From Amphibacillus cookii (GTDB taxonomy: Bacteria; Bacillota; Bacilli; Bacillales; Amphibacillaceae), in the NCBI RefSeq assembly GCF_016908375.1, contig NZ_JAFBDS010000012.1:18814-82813 (forward strand): a DNA stretch of 64,000 nucleotides, in the 5' to 3' direction. A model generated the notes under the pieces. It had not been told where the DNA came from, did no database searches, and saw nothing but the letters and a program-made list of their open reading frames with translations. Both the position numbers and the translations under genes were made by a program. Positions within the stretch are counted from its first letter, which is position 1. Every line of letters starts with the position of its first letter. Shown piece after piece: positions 7,922 to 17,480 of this stretch.

Positions 7922-10007
7922 ATGAATTCAGAAATAGATCAAACACAAACAACAGATGCCGAACTAATCGAATTAGCAGGCTTACACGTGTATTTAGAAC
8001 CTAAATTTGAGTCGATTATAGAGATTGATGATAAGACTTTTGAAGTTGTGAACGACAATTTCAACAAAGTAAAAAGCGGCATGGATGCGATGACCGTCCA
8101 AAATGTCGCATCCGGTGAGTATCATGTGGTGTATATGGGAACCAATGCTCATGGTGAATATGGCATGGCTGATATTAAAACAGATATTCACTTACTAACT
8201 GAGGCCACCCCACAACAACTAAAAGATGCAACATTACGAAGATATGGAAAAAGATTTTGGTGAGATTACATCAGTCAGTGGTAATTCACTTGGCGGAGCG
8301 TTAGCCAATTACGTCGGCGTTGAATATAACCATGTCCGTTCAGTCACATTAAATCCAGCCATGCTACCAGCGAGCGCTCTGGATGTGGAAAAACAATATG
8401 ACAACATTACAAATTATATTAGTGAATACGATCTGTTAAACCTTAGTCAAGACGCTATTGGCATGGGGAATCAAGTTCCTGGTCTCAAATATACCATTTA
8501 TAACGGGGTTCCTTCCATAGCAGGTATTGGTTTTAATCATACCGGATATAGACGAGAGGATAGTATGCATACCCCTTATGTCACCATTGGCAGGAAGGGG
8601 GAACCCGGTTATGGCAAGATCTATGTTGATGCCCATCACCATATCGTATCAAGTATTTGGACTGGCCAGCCTTTATATGGCGGACGATCAGAGCGGATTG
8701 ATTTAAATGTAGAAACGCTTCAAATGCTTAGTGAGTCGATTGAAACATCTGTATTAGAACGATTAGGTTTGGCACAAACGTATATCGGACACACTGTTGA
8801 GATCATTAATCACGAAAGTGAGGCTTACGAGAGCCGTCTGAATACAGTTCGCGAGGCATTTCAAGAAGCGTTCGAAGACATCATAGATGATGGACTATTA
8901 AGAGGCATTCGATTTGCAAATAGTGTATTTAAGCTGATGATTCAAAAACTACATGCTCTTTTAGATACAATCGAAAGAACCAGTCAGGTATTAAATGGTT
9001 TACTTAACTCCCCTCCCGCAGCACTTATCGAATTTATTATAAATAAACCGATTGATGCAGAAAGTTTGGTTTCAGAAATCAGAGGCAGCCTTGAAGAATT
9101 AGAAGAAACATTAGATGAATTTGCCCTTGCTGTGGAAGATACAGTCTATAATACAATTGAAGACATCTTTAAAGCTGGACAAGAAAAATTTCATGACGTC
9201 GTTGTTGGAGAATTGGAAGCTCATTTTGAACACGTGGAGAGCAACTATCAGCGTATGAATGCACAGGTAGAAGAATTTGGTACACAAGTAGGGCAAGTCG
9301 CCAACGCCTTTAAGACAATAGACCAGCGTGTGGCACATGCAATTACTGATCAATTAGCTATAGGTGACATTGATCCCATGACATCAACAACTGACTTTAC
9401 AATGGAGGACTCCCCCTACTTACTCGAATTCATGAAGTTTAAAGAGCAATACTTAGATCTAACACTAGATGCTTTTAAAGGAACAAGCTCTGCCATTTTG
9501 TTCCCGATCGCCATGACTTTAATAAATAAAGTGACGCTTATAGAGATTGCAGGTAAAGCATTAGTTGGTTTAGTTAAGGGGGGCAATTACCTTTCTTTAT
9601 ATGGTAATCCCATCACCCTCGTACTTAGTCTGTTTACAGACTATGATGATCGAGTTAAGGAACAAGTAAATGCATTCCTTCATCCTGTTGAAGAAATGAA
9701 CGAAACGGTCGAAGGCATTCGGACAGGCCTACAAAAATTTATGGAAAACTATCCTACTGTCATTGATAATTTACGACCCTACATAGATTCTGCACTATTT
9801 AACAACACCGGCTATTATAATATACATATTTATAACACGGCAGCAACGTCTATCTTAAAAGACATGCAGTTATTGTTTGACGATATTGTTTTCCAATTAT
9901 CTGACCATGAAGCAGAAGCGATTACCTCCTTATATGACGTCTCGTCAAATGTTAAACAGAATATGAGTATTATTGAAGAGCAGACTGCGCGAGCCGCAAC
10001 GTGGTAA
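7922..10007 (+). pseudogene. tslA: TslA-like type VII-secreted lipase, frameshifted
   Basis: Two overlapping frames (7922-8263 and 8226-10007) together encode one protein of about 690 residues. The first holds the N-terminal part of an alpha/beta-hydrolase. The second continues at EDMEKDFG with the nucleophile elbow GNSLGG, a candidate Asp in SEYDLLN and a candidate His in GFNHTGY. After about residue 170 of the second frame comes a long helical region without strong hydrophobicity until a C-terminal stretch. This reverse order, lipase first and LXG-like helices last, is that of TslA. The break near 8225-8240 fits loss of one copy of a duplicated ATGCA, or an extra A at 8221-8224. No TlaA/TlaB-like helper genes follow. 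Confidence 0.75.
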
Positions 10008-10016
10008 AAATCTTCA

Positions 10017-10130
10017 TGGCTAACCGCCCATAAAACGCTCACCTCAAAATAGAGCGTAAAACAAATTTATTTAGCCGTAAGCTAACGGGCGCTCATGTCT
10101 TGATTTACATAACGACCACACAAGGGACGG
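10017..10130 (-). repeat. Family A structured repeat, copy 3 (inverted, degenerate)
   Basis: Read on the minus strand it shows CTCTATTTTGAGGTGAGCG, TTTTATGGGCGGTTAG and AGCGCCCGTTAGC. These correspond to the central helix and right end of the family. It is the only copy found in this orientation and lies between the lipase gene and typA. Confidence 0.5.
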
Positions 10131-10181
10131 AGGCTAACGAACGCCCACCAACTAATTAAAGTTTTGTTTTATGAGTAAAGT

Positions 10182-10239
10182 AAAAGACTGATCCATTATA
10201 ACCCCTTCCTGGCAAAGGGTTTTACTGAATCAGTCTTTT
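10182..10239 (-). terminator. typA: Bidirectional terminator of typA
   Basis: The outer stem AAAAGACTGAT (10182-10192) with ATCAGTCTTTT (10229-10239) encloses an inner AACCCCTT/AAAGGGTT stem. T-rich stretches follow on both strands. It lies just beyond the typA stop codon. Confidence 0.8.
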
Positions 10240-10249
10240 CTTTATTTAC

Positions 10250-12070
10250 TTATTTCTTTTTGGCTGCTTTTTCTCGTTCATTCTTGTTTAAGATCTTTTT
10301 ACGTAAACGAATCGATTCTGGTGTGACTTCACAATATTCATCGTCGTTTAAATACTCAATCGCTTCTTCTAATGACATTTGACGTGTTTTACGAATCGTT
10401 GACGTTTGATCTTTCGTTGCTGAACGTACATTCGTTAAATGTTTTTCTTTCGTAATATTAACGGTTAAATCATTATCACGATTATGTTCACCTACAATCA
10501 TTCCTGCATAAACCTCTGTACCCGGCTCAACAAAAATGATTCCTCGATCCTCAAGATTCATAATACCATAGGTCGATGCTTTACCATTTTCCAAGGCAAC
10601 AAGTACACCTTGACGGCGTCCGCCAACTTGACCTTCAACAACAGGTTCATAGCTATCAAAGGTGTGGTTAATAATCCCATAACCACGCGTCTGTGTCATA
10701 AATTCGGTAGAATAGCCAATTAACCCACGAGAAGGGACCTTAAATTCCAAACGAACTTGCCCGTTACCTTGGTTAATCATATCCAGCATTTCGCCTTTAC
10801 GTGAACCTAGTGACTCCATTACCGATCCCGTATGATCTTCTGGCACATCAACTTGAACACGTTCCATCGGCTCACATTTCACACCATCAATCTCTTTAAT
10901 AATAACTTGGGGTTTAGACAATTGTAATTCGTAACCTTCACGGCGCATATTTTCAACTAAAATAGACAGGTGCAGTTCTCCACGCCCTGAAACAACCCAA
11001 GCATCTGGTGAATCGGTTGGATCAACACGTAAACTGACATCTGTTTCAAGCTGCATCATTAAACGCTCTTCGATTCTTCGCGACGTAATATATTTACCTT
11101 CTTTACCTGCAAACGGACTGTTATTGACAACAAACGTCATCTGTAAAGTAGGTTCATCAATATGCAAAATAGGAAGCGCTTCTAAATGGTCAACCGGACA
11201 GACTGTTTCACCAACATTGATATCTTCAAGACCCGCTAAAGCAATAATATCTCCAGCATTCGCCTCTTCAATTTCAATTCGTTTTAATCCTAAGAAACCA
11301 AACATTTTACTAACACGAAAGTTCTTCGTTTGACCGTCTTTCTTAATTAAAGTCACTTGCTGTCCAACTTTAATGCTACCTCGAGAGACACGACCAATCC
11401 CTATCCGACCTAAATAGTCGTTATAATCAAGTAAAGTAATTTGAAATTGCAAAGGGTCCGCTTGGTTATTAGCTGGAGCGGGAATATGACTCATTATGGT
11501 TTGGAATACAGCTTCCATTGACTCAACTTGTTGATCTGGTTCTTCACCTGATGTGCCATTCAACGCCGAAGCATAAACAACGGGAAACTCTAGCTGTGCG
11601 TCATCAGCACCCAACTCAATAAATAAATCTAATACTTCATCCACAACATGTTCAGGTCGAGCATTTGGTCGATCAATCTTATTTAATACAACCACCGGTG
11701 TCAATTTTTGTTCAAGCGCTTTTTTTAACACAAAGCGCGTTTGTGGCATACATCCTTCGTATGCATCAACAACCAGCAATACACCATCAACCATTCGAAG
11801 AATACGCTCAACCTCTCCGCCGAAATCAGCATGGCCTGGTGTATCAAGAATATTAATACGTGTATCATTATAATTAATCGCAGTATTTTTTGCTAAAATC
11901 GTAATCCCACGTTCTCTTTCAATATCATTTGAGTCCATTGCGCGATCATCGACTTGTTCGTTATCACGAAATGTCCCTGAATAACGAAGCAACTGATCGA
12001 CTAAGGTTGTTTTCCCATGATCAACGTGGGCAATAATAGCAATGTTACGAATATCTTCTCTTAATTGCAT
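10250..12070 (-). CDS. typA: Ribosome-associated translational GTPase TypA/BipA
   Basis: A 606-residue GTPase of full family length. It has the P-loop AHVDHGKTT, switch [12 protein letters not shown]3 DTPGHADF and G4 NKIDRP, then domain II ([12 protein letters not shown]) and the EF-G-like C-terminal domains. BipA binds 70S ribosomes and supports 50S assembly and stress or low-temperature growth. The start is set by AGGAG about 10 nt upstream. It is monocistronic. Confidence 0.95.
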   Translation of the reverse strand: MQLREDIRNIAIIAHVDHGKTTLVDQLLRYSGTFRDNEQVDDRAMDSNDIERERGITILAKNTAINYNDTRINILDTPGHADFGGEVERILRMVDGVLLVVDAYEGCMPQTRFVLKKALEQKLTPVVVLNKIDRPNARPEHVVDEVLDLFIELGADDAQLEFPVVYASALNGTSGEEPDQQVESMEAVFQTIMSHIPAPANNQADPLQFQITLLDYNDYLGRIGIGRVSRGSIKVGQQVTLIKKDGQTKNFRVSKMFGFLGLKRIEIEEANAGDIIALAGLEDINVGETVCPVDHLEALPILHIDEPTLQMTFVVNNSPFAGKEGKYITSRRIEERLMMQLETDVSLRVDPTDSPDAWVVSGRGELHLSILVENMRREGYELQLSKPQVIIKEIDGVKCEPMERVQVDVPEDHTGSVMESLGSRKGEMLDMINQGNGQVRLEFKVPSRGLIGYSTEFMTQTRGYGIINHTFDSYEPVVEGQVGGRRQGVLVALENGKASTYGIMNLEDRGIIFVEPGTEVYAGMIVGEHNRDNDLTVNITKEKHLTNVRSATKDQTSTIRKTRQMSLEEAIEYLNDDEYCEVTPESIRLRKKILNKNEREKAAKKK

Positions 12071-12124
12071 CCTTCTACATCTCCTCTTTTATAGCAAACG
12101 TCCAAATAACACTGTAACTGGGCA

Positions 12125-12130
12125 ATTATA
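12125..12130 (-). promoter_or_regulatory. typA: Extended -10 promoter element for typA
   Basis: On the minus strand the sequence reads TGATATAAT, an extended -10 (TGnTATAAT), about 55 nt before the typA start. No good -35 is present at 17 nt, which is common for extended -10 promoters. Confidence 0.4.
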
Positions 12131-12454
12131 TCATAGTTAATCAATCAAAGTATATATTTTTCGATAAAAAACTGCATGATTAATCCTCATTTGACTAAAT
12201 CACACACATTTAGTATTTAAAATTAGCTTTGATGGCATTTTTAACATAGCCTGTCTTGCTTTACCTCTACTTAAGCCAGTACAGCAGTATTGAAAAAACG
12301 ATATTTTTATTATTCACAAAATAAAGCATTACATTCTGTGCAAAAGCGAATAGAGCGCGTGGTGAACTCCCAATCGCCTCATCATATATAGACAAGCTAA
12401 GAAAGTTAAACCTCATCTAATCAAATGAAGTTTTTATTATAACACAAAAAACGA

Positions 12455-12480
12455 AGCACTAACTGATCTAGGTCAGTGCT
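12455..12480 (-). terminator. Minus-strand terminator
   Basis: AGCACT (12455-12460) pairs with AGTGCT (12475-12480). On the minus strand the hairpin is followed by CGTTTTTTGTG. It lies just behind a short minus-strand ORF (12488-12592), suggesting that a transcript ends here. A second hairpin, AACCTCAT/ATGAAGTT, is at about 12409-12432. I see no gene in the rest of 12131-12450. Confidence 0.55.
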
Positions 12481-12487
12481 CCTCCTG

Positions 12488-12592
12488 TTATTTTCTTTTA
12501 TAGAGATAGAGCGTCAATGGGCCGAAAATAATAACCATTCTGCAAAAAATGAGCAACCTAACCCCTATAATAAGTATTATCAGTTGTGGCAT
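12488..12592 (-). CDS. Possible 34-residue hydrophobic peptide
   Basis: A minus-strand ORF encoding a peptide that starts MPQLIILIIGVRLLIFC and ends LYLYKRK, that is, one or two membrane segments and a basic tail. An intrinsic terminator follows at once, which favours transcription. There is no good ribosome site in front of the ATG (GAGTGATG is about 17 nt away). It may be a real small membrane peptide or the remnant of a gene. I do not recognise it. Confidence 0.3.
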   Translation of the reverse strand: MPQLIILIIGVRLLIFCRMVIIFGPLTLYLYKRK

Positions 12593-12789
12593 TGGTCATG
12601 ATCATTCATCACTCTACTTTAACCGGAAATCGCACTACATAATTATCTCTTTTTGTATTGACCTTCAATTACTCTTTTCCAGCAAACAGGCTTGATCGTA
12701 AATATTGTTTGGTTTTTGCTAGAAATTAATCAAGTAGAAGCCCATCATGGTTCACCCCATTTCCATTATCAACATGCTCTAAGGTTGAT

Positions 12790-12818
12790 TTGTTGGTAAC
12801 AACGACTTACAATATATT
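12790..12818 (+). promoter_or_regulatory. map: Promoter of map
   Basis: TTGTTG (12790-12795), 17-nt spacer and TATATT (12813-12818), about 25 nt before the map start codon. This implies a short leader with the AAGGAG site. Confidence 0.45.
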
Positions 12819-12843
12819 CAAAGAATAAATTAAGGAGAACACT

Positions 12844-13584
12844 ATGATTATATCCTCAGATAAAGATATTCATGGACTAAAGGAAGCTGGAAAAATCATT
12901 TCTGATATTCGTGACCATATGATTTCTTATACTAAGCCCGGTATCACAACAAAAGAATTAGACCATCTCGCAGAGCGTTTATTTAAAAAATACGGTGCGG
13001 CATCCGCCCCAATCCTGACATATAACTTTCCCGGTTATACCTGTATTTCTGTCAATGAAGAAGTTGCCCATGGCATTCCTGGTGACCGCGTTATTCAAGA
13101 AGGCGACCTCGTTAACATTGATGTATCTGGAGCATACAAAGGCTACTTTGTTGATACTGGCCGTTCAATCGTGGTTGGTAAAGGTGAACAAAAATTGATT
13201 GATCTGCTAAAAGCGATGGATCAAGTCTTTGACGCTGGTCTCGCACAATTTAAAGCTGGAGCCAAAATGAATCGTGTTGGTCATGCAGTTCATGACACCG
13301 CTCGTAAATTAGGCTACAAAGTTATTAAAAACCTGACTGGCCACGGCGTAGGCTCGTCGTTACGTGACGCACCAGAACATATTTACAACTTCTACCTTCC
13401 ATGGGACAATGCTTTAATGGAAAACGGTTTAGTCGTAGCCTTTGAACCCTTTGTCTCCATCATTGATGAAGAAATTATTGAGCTAGATGATGAATGGACG
13501 TTCGTTGGTAAACGAGGTGGTTATGTTGCACAAAAAGAAGAGACCATTATTATTACGAAAGAGGAACCGATTATTGTAACGTAA
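12844..13584 (+). CDS. map: Type I methionyl aminopeptidase
   Basis: A 246-residue cytosolic metalloprotease that removes N-terminal methionine from nascent proteins. The pita-bread motifs are visible: HGIPGD, metal ligands in NIDVSGAYKGYFVDTG, LTGHGVG (His ligand), AFEPF and QKEETI (Glu ligands). The start is ATG with AAGGAG 8 nt upstream. It stands alone, not in the ribosomal-protein/adk context where the housekeeping copy usually lies, so it may be a second paralogue like those in other Bacillaceae. Confidence 0.9.
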   Translation: MIISSDKDIHGLKEAGKIISDIRDHMISYTKPGITTKELDHLAERLFKKYGAASAPILTYNFPGYTCISVNEEVAHGIPGDRVIQEGDLVNIDVSGAYKGYFVDTGRSIVVGKGEQKLIDLLKAMDQVFDAGLAQFKAGAKMNRVGHAVHDTARKLGYKVIKNLTGHGVGSSLRDAPEHIYNFYLPWDNALMENGLVVAFEPFVSIIDEEIIELDDEWTFVGKRGGYVAQKEETIIITKEEPIIVT

Positions 13585-13586
13585 AA

Positions 13587-13978
13587 TGACGTTGGTGAGA
13601 ATTTTTGCCGGCAATTTTATAGATGAATTTCACAGATATTCAAGTCGGATTATGCTGCTTGAATGTTTGATTGGTTAGGTGCATTTTGGGCTGCTTTCGA
13701 TTCAATAGATCTTAACTGAATTTGAATGTCTATCTACACGTAAATTCATACGGGTTCGGTCAGGAAGTGATGAGACTCCGGCAGGAATAGTACGAGCTGA
13801 AGATCCACTCATGTGCGCGTTTGGTGCGCACATGAGTTAGCTGAAGCCGTGCCTGCGGAAAGCGAATCACTGGATGACCGAACCCATTTCTATTTTTAGA
13901 GAAATAGAAAAGACGTTAGCGAAAGTCTATCCCCATTTCACAAACATATAAAATGGGGAATTCCCTTCACCAACGTCA
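13587..13978 (+). repeat. Family B palindromic REP-like element, complete copy
   Basis: The unit is bounded by TGACGTTGGTGA (13587-13598) and its inverse TCACCAACGTCA (13967-13978). Inside, GGGTTCGGTCA and TGACCGAACCC enclose a 134-bp core (13752-13885). The core contains the 12-bp hairpin ACTCATGTGCGC/GCGCACATGAGT (13807-13837). Flanking small hairpins are at 13887-13910 and 13931-13958. It starts two bases after the map stop codon and may act as its terminator. An inverted copy lies at the window end. Confidence 0.75.
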
Positions 13979-14081
13979 AATAGTATACAACCTTTTTTTA
14001 TTGTCCAACTAAGTGAACTATTCATTCTAGTCTTTACAACCCTAGTTATATCTTCTTCATGAGAAAAAAGATATTAACTTC

Positions 14082-14171
14082 CTAAGGGATATCCTTATAT
14101 TGATATTCTCTTTCTCTTTTCTTTTGAATCCGATCCATCTTATTATAAGTTTTCAAAGGGGTTTTAATCAT
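14082..14171 (-). CDS. Possible 29-residue basic peptide
   Basis: Third ORF of a minus-strand run of tiny ORFs. The peptide starts MIKTPLKTYNKMDRIQKKRE and is strongly basic with no membrane segment. An in-frame GTG lies two codons upstream. The start is 5 nt beyond the stop of the preceding 34-residue ORF. The ribosome site is weak. Function unknown. Confidence 0.3.
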   Translation of the reverse strand: MIKTPLKTYNKMDRIQKKREREYQYKDIP

Positions 14172-14176
14172 TTCCA

Positions 14177-14281
14177 CTACCTAAAAAACAAAACATAAAG
14201 AATATTTATTATTCCAACAGTAATTGTAATTCCTCCAATAATCATGACGGTTAGAAACACTCTTCTCTGTTCCTTTTTCAT
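14177..14281 (-). CDS. Small single-span membrane peptide, 34 residues
   Basis: The sequence begins MKKEQRRVFLTVMIIGGITI and ends LYVLFFR: a charged N-terminus, one transmembrane helix and a terminal Arg. The ATG is preceded by GGAGAG at a 7-nt distance, the best ribosome site of this cluster. It lies between a 33-residue hydrophobic ORF upstream and a basic ORF downstream. I do not recognise the family. Confidence 0.5.
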   Translation of the reverse strand: MKKEQRRVFLTVMIIGGITITVGIINILYVLFFR

Positions 14282-14300
14282 ATTGATTCTCTCCATTCTT

Positions 14301-14402
14301 CTATAATGTTATTACATTAATTAAAAGCATGCCTATAAAGTAGGCTACAGCCACAATCGTACTGCTTTTCTTATTAAATATTTCTTCAGTTTTATATAGC
14401 AT
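14301..14402 (-). CDS. Possible 33-residue membrane peptide
   Basis: First ORF of the minus-strand tiny-ORF run. It starts MLYKTEEIFNKKSSTIVAVA and continues into a hydrophobic C-terminus ending INVITL, one membrane span. It ends 19 nt before the next ORF. No clear ribosome site was found, so support rests on the hydrophobic pattern and the neighbouring ORFs. The plus-strand remainder of 14403-14828 shows no supported gene. Confidence 0.3.
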   Translation of the reverse strand: MLYKTEEIFNKKSSTIVAVAYFIGMLLINVITL

Positions 14403-14828
14403 AAAAAAATGAAAATAACTTTGATCAAAAGGGCTATTGGACAGAAGATGTTTAAACGCATTCATCTATATATGTTTAGGTTTTCTATATTAAAAATATA
14501 TGTGCTCTACGAATGAATACGTTATATTTTAGAAGTTATATTACACTTTCTGTATTATATTTTAAGACTACCATCTATTTCAATAATTTTCAATGATAAA
14601 GATATTATAACCCATATATATTCCTTTTTTTACATTTTCATTTCTAACAGTTCTGTGAATAGCTGTCTGTTCGGTTATGCAATGTCTTGCACTTATCTAC
14701 TAGCATCACCCCGCACCGGGTAAGGACGTCATCTTTTCCATCATTTATCTGCTTATAAAACCTTCGGCAAATTGGGCCTTGTTTTGTTTTGTTTTGTAAA
14801 TCCATTCAGTTGCACCTAGCCCTGTATA

Positions 14829-14983
14829 AAACGAACCTTCAATCAATGGTCGCTTTCGTTCTTCTCCCACAGCTTTGTCGTTGAGTCAATCAGGCCATTA
14901 GCGTCCGTTAGCTCCCGCGAATAGATGCGCTCTGTTCTCTATTTTGAGGGGGAATGTTTAACAGACGGTTATCTGTGATAAAC
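14829..14983 (+). repeat. Family A structured repeat, copy 4
   Basis: A near-complete copy: AACGAACCTTCAATCAATGG, TTTCGTTCTTCTCCCACAG, ATCAGGCCATTAGCGTCCGT, TCTCTATTTTGAGG and ACGGTTATCTGTGATAAAC. It ends about 75 nt before the start codon of the receiver-less regulator gene. Confidence 0.85.
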
Positions 14984-15058
14984 ATTCTACCCTTGTTAGT
15001 AGATTTTTTGCGTCAACAGGTAGAACACATTTATAATAGCTAAAAAGGAGCCCTAAAC

Positions 15059-16186
15059 ATGCACTTAACTTTTCAGTTACGCACTTATACAGTTACATAT
15101 AAAAACGACAGCTTTTCCTTGCTAAAAAAGGAATTTGAACTGCTACACTTTCTTTACCAGCACGATGGTCAAGTATTTACGCGGCAAGCTTTGCTTGATC
15201 AAGTTTGGACAGATGATTATCCAACTGATCGAACAGTTGACGATCATATTTATCGTATTCGCAAAAAAATTAAGAAGTGGCAGCATCACATAACCATAGA
15301 TACTGTAAAAGGCTATGGTTATGTCCTTAACATTAAAGATACAGTGACCTTACCCAATACGCTACATAGCGATGAGGAGTTTAAGTACTTAACAACACAG
15401 CTTATGCGTAAGTTTCACCTTTACGGTCATGGCGAAGCACTAGAGACGCTTTTAGCAACAGACAGCTTTGGTATTGAAAAAAATGGTCAAATAATGATTC
15501 TCCCCTACATCTTGAAGGGTGATTTCCTTGGGTTGGTGCGCTCTAAAACCATCCCTTTTGATGTAAAACTCCTTTATTTACTGCATATGCATTTATGGTT
15601 AGCTAACAACCCTGTAAGCTCCTTCCGTTTTCTGAATAGAGCGCTCAATGATCGGCGATTTGCTAAAATTAATAAAGCAGAGGCAGAAACACTTGCCTAT
15701 GTGACCTTTGCCATTATGGCAAAGAAATTCACCCAAGCAGAGCATCATATTAAAACACTAAAGATCGAACCTGATCATGGTTTTTACCCCTTTTCAAAGG
15801 TGAATGCACTCGTACTTATGATTTGCTTAAACCGTTCTGACTCCGCTCAGAAAATAATTGAAGACCTTGATTACTTTTTCAACAAGCGTGCGTATCAACG
15901 TGAGCTAGGTATCTTTTTTGTCGTGAAAGGGCTTTTTTTCATTCAAAGAAAACAAATGGGAGAGGGAAAAGACTATATTCGAGAAGGAATGCTAATACTG
16001 AAACAGTCACGCTTTGTCTCACATTTAATTATGACGGTGGATTTGGCGATTTTTTTACTAACACATTACATCGATGATCAAAGTCTACGTGATGAATTTA
16101 ATAAACAGTGGGTAACATTATTAAGCACCTATCACCTTAACGAGGTTCATCAGTTAGTAACACATCAATTGGAAAAAAACTTATAA
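15059..16186 (+). CDS. Winged-helix (OmpR/PhoB-type) transcriptional regulator without receiver domain
   Basis: Of 375 residues, the first 100 form an OmpR-type winged helix: KEFELLHFLYQHDGQVFTRQ, the recognition-helix segment DRTVDDHIYRIRKKI, and the wing VKGYGYVL. Usually this domain is C-terminal to a phosphorylated receiver; here it comes first and the remaining 270 residues are helical, TPR-like in texture, as in SARP/BTAD regulators. AAGGAG 8 nt upstream sets the ATG. The gene sits 73 nt before an MFS transporter on the same strand, which it probably controls. The inducer is unknown. Confidence 0.7.
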   Translation: MHLTFQLRTYTVTYKNDSFSLLKKEFELLHFLYQHDGQVFTRQALLDQVWTDDYPTDRTVDDHIYRIRKKIKKWQHHITIDTVKGYGYVLNIKDTVTLPNTLHSDEEFKYLTTQLMRKFHLYGHGEALETLLATDSFGIEKNGQIMILPYILKGDFLGLVRSKTIPFDVKLLYLLHMHLWLANNPVSSFRFLNRALNDRRFAKINKAEAETLAYVTFAIMAKKFTQAEHHIKTLKIEPDHGFYPFSKVNALVLMICLNRSDSAQKIIEDLDYFFNKRAYQRELGIFFVVKGLFFIQRKQMGEGKDYIREGMLILKQSRFVSHLIMTVDLAIFLLTHYIDDQSLRDEFNKQWVTLLSTYHLNEVHQLVTHQLEKNL

Positions 16187-16259
16187 TCGATCATTTGATC
16201 ATGCTCTGACATAGGTTCGTTATCATAGCTTTAACTTCAAAAAGAAAGGAGTGAAAGCT

Positions 16260-17480
16260 ATGAAAGATTCTATTTGGCAACATAGACTCTTTGTCCGGCT
16301 CTTTGCATCCTATGGCATATCCATGTTAGGAAGATGGTTTGACTACACAGCAATGATGGTCTTATTCGGTTACGTTTGGCAGGCTGAACCGCTTCTTATT
16401 GCAATGATTCCAGTTGCCTATGCCCTTCCCCATGCATTGTTAAGCCAATTTGCTGGTATACTTGCTGATCGATTTAATAAAATAAAGCTTATGTGCATCG
16501 CTGATCTACTTACTGCGGTCTTAACGCTCGTCTTAATACTAGCTCCAAATGTCTGGATAGCCTTAATCATTCTCGTGTCTAGGGCAACATTAACGGTCAT
16601 TCACTTCCCTGCACAACAGGCTGCTGTTAAACATTTTGTTCCAAAGCAATGGGTTGGAAGAGCAGTCACCTTAAACGGAGCCGTTAACGAGCTCAGTAAA
16701 ATAATTGGACCTATTCTTGGGGGCGTCTTTGCTGCCTCCTTTTCTCCACAATTTAGTATGTTCATTAATGCCATTGCCTATGGCGTATCTTCACTTATTG
16801 TTGTAACAATGATCAAGCATGAACCTAAAAGTGGATATAACAAAGCCCAATACTATTCATTTTGGTATGCTTGGAAAAGTAGCTGGGGAATACTACAACA
16901 CAATCAGCGCTTAAAAATCAGTATGCTACTTGCATTATTGGGTATGAGCGCTATTCAAATGAGCGATGCCCAGATTACTGTCCTATTAAGAATGACCTTA
17001 CCAGAAAGAGCAGATTTAATCGGTTGGATTATGGCCGCTTCTGGTGCTGGCGCATTGATCTCGATGCTAATTATTGATCGTTTAAATAAAATAGACCGGT
17101 ATCGGGAATTTTTTTGGATATCGTTCTTTCTAATGGGAATGGGGTTTGGTGGACTTCGCTTTTCCACTGGCGTCATTTTCTTTCTTACTCTAGCATTTAT
17201 AACGGGCTTAGGCGTAGGCATCTTTACCGTAACGATTGCCTATATGCTACAACGTGAAAGTACTGAACAGAACATTGGACGGCTCTCAGGCTTATTCAAC
17301 TCACTATCTAATTTTGTCGTCCTGCTTGCCCCTATTGCTGGAGGCTTAATGGTGAGATGGACTAATATCTTTACTATTTTCATGATTGTAGCTGGCTTGT
17401 TGCTCTTGCTTAGCATCACAAGCGCATTAGTCTGTTATTTGGTACCAACTTTTCAAGAGGAAAAACAGGCAATTGAGTAA
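16260..17480 (+). CDS. MFS transporter, probable drug or metabolite efflux
   Basis: About 406 residues with 12 predicted membrane helices. The loop 2-3 signature is present as GILADRFNKIKLM. The MFS_3-like texture is that of macrolide-efflux-type permeases. AAAGGAG ends at 16251, so the ATG at 16260 is the start rather than the in-frame GTG inside the ribosome site. It is probably co-transcribed with the winged-helix regulator gene. The substrate cannot be inferred. Confidence 0.75.
   Translation: MKDSIWQHRLFVRLFASYGISMLGRWFDYTAMMVLFGYVWQAEPLLIAMIPVAYALPHALLSQFAGILADRFNKIKLMCIADLLTAVLTLVLILAPNVWIALIILVSRATLTVIHFPAQQAAVKHFVPKQWVGRAVTLNGAVNELSKIIGPILGGVFAASFSPQFSMFINAIAYGVSSLIVVTMIKHEPKSGYNKAQYYSFWYAWKSSWGILQHNQRLKISMLLALLGMSAIQMSDAQITVLLRMTLPERADLIGWIMAASGAGALISMLIIDRLNKIDRYREFFWISFFLMGMGFGGLRFSTGVIFFLTLAFITGLGVGIFTVTIAYMLQRESTEQNIGRLSGLFNSLSNFVVLLAPIAGGLMVRWTNIFTIFMIVAGLLLLLSITSALVCYLVPTFQEEKQAIE

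Noticed and set aside
14403..14530. 36-codon plus-strand ORF (MKITLIKRAIGQ...)
   Set aside because: It is in very AT-rich DNA without a ribosome site; probably chance.
14781..14797. GTTTT triplicated tandem repeat
   Set aside because: Only three units, no coding context; an ordinary low-complexity tract.
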